64,000 bases of DNA from Lepeophtheirus salmonis. Taxonomy: Eukaryota; Arthropoda; Copepoda; Siphonostomatoida; Caligidae. The notes under the pieces were generated by a model that was not told where the DNA came from, ran no database searches, and saw nothing but the letters and a program-made list of their open reading frames with translations. Positions 57,011-64,000 of this stretch are shown piece after piece. Numbering within the stretch: the first letter of the stretch is position 1; each line of letters begins with the position of its first letter. Location of the stretch: the NCBI RefSeq assembly GCF_016086655.4, contig NC_052141.2, positions 8,122,001 to 8,186,000 on the forward strand, written 5' to 3'. A program made the position numbers and the translations under genes.

Positions 57011-57465
57011 TTTGTTTAAACCCACCTGGTCACACTACAGATATCCTTAGTATTTTGCAGATTGTTCACTCTACCGGATATTTTGCATATTGACCGTAAG
57101 ATATATAAAGAACTAGAAGATCAATGCTGGCAGTTCTGATGAATTAGCAGCCTTCTTTTGTCGTGCATTCAACAACTGAAATCTATGTCAACAACTGATT
57201 ATATGTATTTAAAATATCTACCCCAGTCTCCTGTTTATCATAATCATCATTACTTGTTATTGAAAGAAATTGTATTTTTTATGTAGGCATATATTTTCAT
57301 CTAAAAGATCGAAATGTCTAGTTGCTCTTGGCTTTAACTGCAAATGTAAATTTGTGGCATAATATTAACCATGTTAATATTTATATGAGTAAACTTTTGC
57401 TCTAATATATAAGAATGTATAGCTACAATTTTAATAAAATATTACTTTGCTTTATCATAAATCAT
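57010..57465. other. AT-rich spacer, no feature seen
   Basis: Sequence downstream of the hAT relic without ORF or recognisable repeat. Confidence 0.4.
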
Positions 57466-57830
57466 CAGAAGCGTCCGCAGAATTATATAAATATATATTT
57501 TTTTAGGGGCTTAGTTTTTGGAATTTTTATGAAATTTGAAAAATTTAATCATATGTAAAAAGGTTCAATAATAAAATATTTAAATTATTAAAGAAGAAAA
57601 ATTCAAAATATTTTTTTTTTTTTTTTTTTTTTAAATATAAAAATTTTACGATTTTTTTTTTTTTCAAAAATACATTATTTTGGTAAAAAAATATACAAAA
57701 TTTTAAATGTTTAATTGTTTGAAAAACATTTAAATTTTCTTTTAAAAAGCTAGAATTCCTTTTTAAAAAATGGAGGGGGGCTAGAAACCCTCCTGCCAGC
57801 CCTTACAGACAATCCTGGACATATGTTAAG
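57466..57830. mobile_element. AT-rich element with G/C-rich ends
   Basis: Left end cagaagcgtccgcagaatta (compare caggggcgtatgtaggatta), right region ggaggggggctagaaaccct and a T run of about 24 inside. Same layout as the elements at 22.98, 30.89 and 58.91 kb. Confidence 0.5.
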
Positions 57831-58600
57831 TTACCATAAAAGACTGATAAAGACCTACAACAAACAAATTTTATTATGCCGGAATTTTTAGACCGATCCA
57901 ACACAAATTGTGACTCAAATCCCTACTCCTCTACCTTCTTCAACATACAATGAACAATTTTAACTTTATTACAAAGAAATACCAATAAACATTATAGAAA
58001 AGGGCCGACAAGGTCAAAGATCCAACAATCCGGAAGAGTATCTAAACTTGTTAGTTGGAAAGATACATGATTAATTTATTTATTAAAAAATGTCTTCTAA
58101 ATAGTTAAATTTTTGACCAACCTATCTAAGATTTTGTCAATTATATTATGATTCAATTTGGAACAATTACAAATTTTTTAAAGATATAATAATATTTAAA
58201 AAATTAAAAATTGTAAGATCATGGAATTTTGATCTCTTCATATAATTTGGCCATTTTATGATTTTTATGAATAAATTTTGGGCTATAATATACAAATAGA
58301 AATATACAGCTATTCTTATTATAAAATATTACATAACAATATTATAATACATTATTGATTACAACAAGATGTAGAACTTTAATATTACGAACATCCATGT
58401 CTGTAATTCTTATCAAAAATTGTGGAGAAATAATATGATAATTATAGTTTGGTTGTGTTTAAAAGATCAAAAGCAATTGGTATGATTGACTTATTTGGCT
58501 AACTGCCAGATGTTTTCGGTCCTTATTTTCTGTTTCTTTTCGTGGAAACATAGCGTAATAAAATAAAGATAACAAGGTGCTGAGTTCTCACATTGAAAAA
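57830..58600 (+). repeat. dispersed repeat family R1, copy 3
   Basis: Collinear with 7,800-8,620: taccataaaagactgataaa, accgatccaacac, ttggccattttatgattttt, ggagaaataatatgat, then atgattgacttatttggcta and tctgtttctttt. The R1 copies are all on the + strand. No ORF. Confidence 0.65.
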
Positions 58601-58909
58601 ATAAGAGTCAAAGAAATGTAGAGATTAAAAAATTGAGTTTTGATCATAAATGAAAATATTACAATAATGGCTTTTTGTAGTAGCTACTTATTTTTTTTTT
58701 TTTTTCTAAAGTTGTTCTCGTTATTATTTCAAACTTGAGGTGAAAACATTAATATACGTTTAAACCATAGAGTGTAAACGTTCATAAATGACGGTGAGTA
58801 ACTTTATGTAGTTTTATGCTTAAGTACTAGTTGTACTAATTCCTTGGTCTTCCCATTTTTATATAAGGAGAGGGATTTCCTTCCTCCCAGGGATATTTGC
58901 AGATAATTT

Positions 58910-59534
58910 CAGGGGCATCTGTAGGATTATATATATATTTTATTTGGAAGTCTTGGTTTTTCTTTTAAATTTATAGCTGTTCAAATTAAAGTAATTATTT
59001 TTTTGAAAAAAATAATGATTTCCAATTTTTTATAAATATTTTTCATGCAAAATATTTGAAAGTTAATTTTAAATATTAAATTTTTTGGAAAAAAATTCCA
59101 AAATGCACAAATATACACAGAAAATTAAACTTTTGGGGAAAAAATCCATTTCAAATAAATTTCTTGGAAAAAAATTTGAAAAATCCACATTTAGTTAAAT
59201 TTTTTTTGTAAAGATTCCAATTCAAATAATACATTTTTTGAAACAAATTTCGAAAATCCACATTTATTGAAAAAAAATTAGTTTTTTTAAAAGTTTTTAC
59301 AAATGAAATTTTTTAAGAAAAATTTCAAAAATTCATAGCTATTCAAATTAAAAAAAATATTTTTTATGAAAAATATTTGAAAGTTTATTTTGAATATTTA
59401 TTTTTTGAAAAAAAAATTCAAAAATTCACAGCTAAACATAAAAAAATTTAAAAAAATTTTCAAAATAAACAAAAAACTTCCTCAATTTGGGGATGGCTAC
59501 ACTCCTTCCAACCCAACCCCTGTGGACGCCCCTA
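58910..59534. mobile_element. 625-bp AT-rich element with AGGGGC(G/A)TC inverted ends
   Basis: Left caggggcatctgtaggatta; right, inverted, taggggcgtccacagggg. The body repeats tttcaaaaattcatagctat, caaaaattcacagctaaac and aaatccacatttagttaaat blocks. This is the copy with both ends visible. No ORF, so it is non-autonomous; superfamily unknown. Confidence 0.65.
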
Positions 59535-59906
59535 AATTTAGTGAAACGTCATAGCAGCATTCCAAACATTCTTCAAATTGTGAAGGTGACCACTTTATAT
59601 ATATTTTTTTAACATACTGGTGGATAGAATTATCTTCATCTAATATGATAATGAGAAGAAGAAGATCAAATGGTAAAAGTATTTTTAATAAAATAGAAGG
59701 AGCCTCAAATATTTTTACAGTATGTTACATTTAATTATATATTTTTTATGAAACTCCTCAGTTTTTATCGAATAATAGGATGATACCAGATCTAGAGGGA
59801 TTGATGGTATTAATAAGTATAAAATATTTGTTTTGTCTACTAACTTTCAACTTCAAACTTTTTGCCCTTGTTTTTGCTCAGGGTAAGCACTTATATGTTT
59901 TATCCC
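59535..59906. repeat. R6 fragment and spacer
   Basis: 59,540-59,620 carries R6 landmarks (agtgaaacgtcatagcagc, ccaaacattcttcaaattgt, ggtgaccact). The rest is AT-rich spacer up to the transposon. Confidence 0.5.
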
Positions 59907-59908
59907 TA

Positions 59909-61186
59909 CAGGGTGTCCAAGAAAAATTGAAACTACTTTAAACTTCATCCAGATCTATAATGTGGATATTTGGGGTTAAGTCATACTAATATAAAAGGTT
60001 GCGTGAACAATACACTATAACTTCCACCACAATTGTTTTGACAGCAAACAATAGTTATCATGGAACAAGCAAGGAGAGACCCCATCCTCGAATTGGCTCG
60101 CGCAGGATACAAGCCCTCTGCTATCTACAAGCTTCTTAACTACCCAAAGACCACGGTGTACCGGGTCTTCAATGCCTGGGAGGTTCAGGGGAATGTCTGC
60201 TGCAAGGCCCACAACATGAGAAGTGACCGAATCCGCACTCCCCTCTTCCTTGAACGTCTCTGGAAGTCCATCAAGGCTTCACCGGGGACTTCCTTGTCCA
60301 GGTTAGCCAAAAACTGTGGGGTAAACAAGCAGCTGGTCTCCAAGGATGTGAATGAGGACCTTGGGGGTACAGGTCATACCGAATGGCCAAACAGCACATC
60401 TTCACGGCATCCATGAATGCCACCAGGCTCACCAACGGGAAACGTCTCCTCAATGACCTGAAGAGCCATGGAGGAAGAATCATCTTCGTCTCCGACGAGA
60501 AGAACTGGACTGTCGACAAAAGCTACAACGTCCAGAATGACAGGTGGCTTGCCAAGGAGAGAGAAAAGGTCCCTGCAGTCTTCATCACAAAGTTCCCGGC
60601 CTCCATGATGACCCTGGGTGTCATCTGCAGCACCGGTGAGGTGATGCCTCCTTTCTTCTTCAATCCCAAGGAAAGGGTTAACGCGATAAGGTACTGCGAA
60701 GTCATGGAGGAGTTCGTCCTCCTCTGGATGAAGGATACGGCCGCTGGGAGGGAGTTGATATTCCAACAAGACTCAGCGCCCGCACACATCGCCAAGAGGA
60801 CAACTAACCTCTTCAACTCCCACGACATCACTTTCTGGGATCGCAACACCTGGCCCTCCAACTCACCCGACCTCAATCCGTGTGATTACTACTGGTAGGG
60901 GAAGTTGGAGAGGGAGGTGTGCAAGGTCAACCACAAGAACATCGCGGCCCTGAAGGGCTCCATTACGAGGGAGTGGAATGCTATTGATTCCGCGGAAGTC
61001 ATCAGGGAATGCAAATCCTTTAGGGGCAGGATGGAGAAGATGGTGGCTGCTGAGGGAGGACATGGTGAATAAATTTATTGTTTAATATCATGTCTAACTT
61101 TTTCATATTAACAAATACACTCCAAATTCCATTTTTATCAAGCAGGTTGAATTTTAGGATAGTTCCAATTTATCCTGGAAACCCTG
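59909..61186 (+). mobile_element. mariner-like transposon, DD37D group, nearly complete
   Basis: A 1,278-bp element flanked by TA (59,907-59,908; 61,187-61,188). The terminal inverted repeats are about 40 bp and imperfect: left cagggtgtccaagaaaaatt then gaaacta; right, inverted, cagggtttccaggataaatt then ggaacta. It holds a single transposase reading frame on the + strand (60,060-61,072). Its G+C content is clearly higher than the surroundings, consistent with a fairly recent insertion. It is not intact (see the transposase entry). Confidence 0.92.
60060..61072 (+). pseudogene. mariner-like DD37D transposase, one frameshift and one nonsense codon
   Basis: Cut-and-paste transposase. N-terminal paired-type DNA-binding region: MEQARRDPILELARAGYKPS...YPKTTVYRVF and a second helix-turn-helix near LSRLAKNCGVNKQLV. 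Catalytic residues: first Asp in FVSDEKNWTVD, second in IFQQDSAPAH, third in NSPDLNPCDYYW, with 37 residues between the second and third (DD37D, the maT-type spacing). Lesions: the frame shifts by one base within the GGGGG run at 60,363-60,367 (frame 60,060-60,416 gives way to the one containing 60,383-60,898), and TAG at 60,896-60,898 replaces the Trp/Gly usually following YYW. The frame then continues KLEREVCKVNHKNIAALKGS to TAA at 61,070-61,072. Expected product about 337 residues. Only two lesions make this the youngest transposase in the window. Antisense ORFs of 117-131 codons here are shadows. Confidence 0.92.
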
Positions 61187-61189
61187 TAT

Positions 61190-62095
61190 ACTAAGAAAAA
61201 AAAAGAAAAAAAATTACTTTTTTGCGCCACAATTAATTAAAAGCACGAAACCTCGATTACAAATTACGAAATATACCAATCAATTCTATATACGGTATTA
61301 TCGGGATAAATAAATAATTGTATATTATATGATTTAATGTTTCAGGAGCATACTGAAAAGTTTTGGTGTTATATGGTTACAAGGAATATGAAGCATTTTT
61401 AGTCAATCTTCCTTTGTATTTTATCCTAGTTCATTAGAATAGTATTATAATTAATTAAAATAAGGATTTATAATTTCTCGATGTCTAATATTTATACAAG
61501 AATTTTTAACATCTTAATTGATATTTACGAGAGCAAAATGGATAGAATTGTTACAAAAATAATTTAAATTTAATATAACGTTATTACGTATAATAAACTC
61601 GTTGGCCTGTTCAACATGTAATTTATTACTTTTTGTTTTTGTGTTTATTTTTTTGACCTGCATTACGAACTATATAAAGGATGTTCCCTAATGAAGGGTG
61701 ATAGCTATTTTATGGAGTTTAAACAAGATTTATTGAAAATTTGGTTATTCTATGGAGTAAATCTCGTCGAAGTAACCCTCGATGACTGGTTCATTTTTGC
61801 AAAAATTGCTAAAATTGTATAATACAATTTTCCGGAAATTTTTATATTACGAAAATTTCTTTATTTGTAATTTGGAAGGCTTTTGAGGCACAAAAAGTCA
61901 AAAACATATTCGATATACGGAAATGAAGTCTTGCCAGAAGAGTAATTTTAAGTACATATGTATGTTTAGAACCCCACATGAGACATAAACAAGATGGTTT
62001 TTTTCAATAAGTTAGTTATGTATCTAGTTGAGCATCAAATAGTTAATTCAGATAATGTATTACACATAAATTTGATTTAAAAAATAGTTTATAAT
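61190..62095. other. AT-rich spacer, no gene seen
   Basis: 61,780-61,830 shares ctcgatgactggttcatttt with 27,866-27,890. No ORF or further repeat recognised. Confidence 0.4.
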
Positions 62096-62099
62096 TTAG

Positions 62100-62387
62100 A
62101 AAATTTTAGAATTAGGACCAAGTGCAGCATCAAGAGATGAATCAAATGAAAAACTTACTGAAGAGGAGTCAGTGAATCCCCCATCCAGTAAGGAAGGGAT
62201 GAAGATGGCATCAAAGACATTGCTATATGCCAATGAGGCATGCAATATCCCTGAAGATCAAAGGGCTGACTTCCTTGAGATATCTAACAAACTGTATGAT
62301 ACCCAGGAATCCCTCATAATAAGCCAAAAGTTTCAATCGAAGGAAACCAATAAAGACTTTTATTTTTCTACTGGCCTTATAAAATGA
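62100..62387 (+). CDS. possible terminal exon, 95 codons, unidentified acidic/helical protein
   Basis: An open frame of 95 codons (62,100 to TGA 62,387) is bounded upstream by TAG at 62,097 and by a ttttag acceptor-like site at 62,104-62,109, and is followed 74 bp after the stop by AATAAA (62,461-62,466). The peptide begins LGPSAASRDESNEKLTEEES and goes on with a helical segment (SKTLLYANEACNIPEDQRAD, then FLEISNKLYDTQESLIISQK). Amino-acid use is ordinary, unlike the AT-tract ORFs. The layout resembles the C-terminal tail of Tigger/jerky-type (DDE_1) proteins, but I cannot confirm this. No upstream exon was found within the window. It may be the last exon of a host gene, or a transposon-derived one. 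Confidence 0.4.
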   Translation, partial: KILELGPSAASRDESNEKLTEEESVNPPSSKEGMKMASKTLLYANEACNIPEDQRADFLEISNKLYDTQESLIISQKFQSKETNKDFYFSTGLIK

Positions 62388-62460
62388 TGAATAGTTTACC
62401 ATGACCAATTTGTACTACAATTAATAAGCATATTTTATGCATTATTTCTTTTGTAAATAA

Positions 62461-62466
62461 AATAAA
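62461..62466 (+). terminator. poly(A) signal after the 62.1-kb ORF
   Basis: AATAAA in aaataaaataaaatcgg, 74 bp downstream of the TGA. AT-rich DNA makes chance occurrence likely; it matters only together with the acceptor-like site upstream. Confidence 0.3.
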
Positions 62467-62589
62467 ATCGGTAGATTCGTTTCACAAAATATATTTGATT
62501 TCCCAACCTCGAATTCCCAAAAGAATAATTCTCTAATCCGGATGGTTCTTGAATGCAAATATGATTCTGTTATAAAGAATTCTTATTGA

Positions 62590-62840
62590 TATTACAATTT
62601 CTTATCATACAATAGTTTAATTGTGAAAATACAATATAAATTGGAATAAAAATACACACGATTATCAAGTAGCTTGCATATAAATTATATCATAATCAAG
62701 TATTTAATCATCAAATTGCTTCCAATGAATTGTCAATAGTCATATTACCTACAATATTTTTACCTGATAATGTAAATGAACGTAGAAGGACAACTCAATG
62801 GGAAATAATACAGATTATCCAGGCATTTTGAACATTACCT
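62590..62840 (+). repeat. dispersed repeat family R3, copy 2
   Basis: Collinear with 55,640-55,885: tcttatcatacaatagttta, aatacaatataaatt, tcaaattgcttccaatg, cctgataatgtaaatgaacg. No ORF. Confidence 0.65.
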
Positions 62841-63690
62841 TTTCTAACAAACATCTTGCAAAATGCTCAATATTCCATATTGCCTTTATTATTATATGTT
62901 TGTTATGATTATGTTGTTTTCAAATTTAAGGGGTAAGTTATGATACCCAAGTGTTTCACCTATAGTTTAGAACCTAAATTTTATTTAAGAGTCTGATATT
63001 GCCTGCAATATGCCTTTTTTCAGCCATAAAATTTGTGATTTTTTCATTCTTTTCTATTGACATTCAATCAAAGAGTTAATAAGAAAAATGGGTAGAGAAG
63101 AATGGACAATAATTTGTCGAAGAATACTAATGTAAATTACATTCAATTTTAAGCAAAAATTATACTATCTTGCTTTTGTGTTGACATGTTTTCTTTTAAA
63201 TAAACTCAACGCAACCTTTTCTTTTCAAATGATCTTATTGGATCCTTTTACGACCATAAATTGACCCTTAGACATTACTGTTTTTTTATCTCATTATTTT
63301 CTAGAACCCTTTAGTTTTGTTTTTTAATATATAGTTATTGATAGTAAGGGCTACCAACATGGAGCAATGCCAATTTTTTTTTATTTAATGTAATTGCAGT
63401 GTAATTAAATATACATTATCATTCTATGCAATCAGAAATTCACAACAATATAGTGATATAACGATCCGGGCCATTTGCTTTCAGCTCAATTTAATTGCGA
63501 TCATATTAAAATATACAATTTCTTTAAACCTATATATGTATATATCTTATTAACTTAAATAATTGATTGGTACACCTTTTTCAAATGTATTTATATACAA
63601 TATTTTACTATAATTTAAAAATAAAATAGTATATTTAGGTAGAAGAAAACTAAAATATAGTTTGTCGGCGAACAATACAATATCTACATA
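62840..63690. other. AT-rich spacer, no gene seen
   Basis: No recognised feature. Confidence 0.4.
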
Positions 63691-63825
63691 GATCTTCTCT
63701 TCTAGCCCTTTAATTGACATTAACAGGAGCTGCATTTCAATGTTGTCGTCTCTCAGCCTCTGTCGAGTCCTCCTCAGAATTTGTTTAGCCTTGGAGAACA
63801 ATTGCTCGCTTCCGGCACTATCGGT
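63690..63825 (-). pseudogene. hAT C-terminal dimerisation domain fragment
   Basis: The minus strand reads SAGSEQLFSKAKQILRRTRQ then RLRDDNIEMQLLLMSIKGLE. The SAGSE-x-LFS-x-A...R-RL...N-E-LL-x-M pattern is the dimerisation domain at the C-terminus of hAT transposases (compare SASSERxFSxAGxxxxxxRxRL). Stop codons lie just upstream (complement of 63,838-63,843) and no other part of the transposase is seen, so it is a fragment. The annotated-looking ORF 63,550-63,801 continues past the domain into AT-rich nonsense. Confidence 0.75.
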
Positions 63826-63829
63826 ACAA

Positions 63830-64000
63830 CAAGATTATTAAGAGACTAATTGAGTAATGGACTAGTAATACTAATAAGTAATTGCTAAGACTGGGACTAT
63901 ATAACGGAGGGATTACGACTTTTTTTACACTCACACAACTTATAGACACTAGTAGCTACGGCTTGGAATTATAGCGACTATTACCACTGTCTATTAGTTA
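63830..64000. other. window end, short actag motifs
   Basis: The last 160 bp contain repeated (a)gactaatta-, gactagtaata- and tagtagctac-like strings with loose periodicity. No gene seen. Confidence 0.3.

Noticed and set aside
60374..60876. Long antisense ORFs (131 and 117 codons) in the mariner transposase
   Set aside because: They lie opposite a frame with all transposase motifs; the G/C-richer coding sequence leaves the other frames open by chance.

Overview
The window reads as gene-poor, AT-rich arthropod nuclear DNA. The best fit is a parasitic copepod such as the salmon louse (Lepeophtheirus) or a close relative. That is inferred from a clip-domain serine protease homologue with an arthropod-style promoter and a 71-bp GT-AG intron, from very many mariner/Tc1 and hAT transposon fossils, and from strongly AT-rich spacer DNA. 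There are no bacterial operons, no CRISPR array and no RNA gene that I can support. The organism name itself is an inference.

One intact protein-coding gene stands out, at 15.5-18.0 kb on the + strand: a secreted 633-residue serine protease homologue. It has a TATA promoter, a signal peptide, a six-cysteine clip domain, a trypsin-like domain whose catalytic serine is glycine, and an odd C-terminal Asp/Gly/Asn-rich tail holding a 20-residue tandem duplication. Such proteins are usually cofactors in haemolymph immune cascades, not proteases. A second host-derived sequence is a broken, intronless copy of ribosomal protein eL6 at 24.9-25.7 kb (- strand). A short ORF with a good poly(A) signal at 62.1-62.4 kb may be the last exon of an unidentified gene.

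Almost everything else is transposon debris. The best-preserved copy is a 1,278-bp mariner-like element (59,909-61,186) with inverted ends, a TA duplication and a DD37D transposase spoiled by one frameshift and one nonsense codon. Five other mariner copies, from four families, keep the transposase N-terminal helix-turn-helix and C-terminal tail but have lost the catalytic core (35.0, 36.6, 37.7, 43.8 and 47.4 kb). Weaker transposase fossils lie at 0.7, 1.7, 2.7, 30.0, 33.6, 46.1 and 51.2 kb. hAT-type remains (dimerisation domains and a possible BED finger) lie at 27.0, 33.0, 56.1 and 63.7 kb.

Non-coding repeats fill the rest: a long-inverted-repeat MITE in three copies (3.1, 19.5, 49.9 kb), a foldback element at 4.2 kb, a 574-bp MITE at 48.5 kb, a recurring AT-rich element built on a short internal motif and bounded in the better copies by CAGGGGC-type ends, several 0.15-0.8 kb dispersed families, and tandem arrays with periods of 15, 60, 83, about 108, about 173 and about 198 bp. 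All comparisons were made by eye; boundaries of degenerate repeats are approximate.
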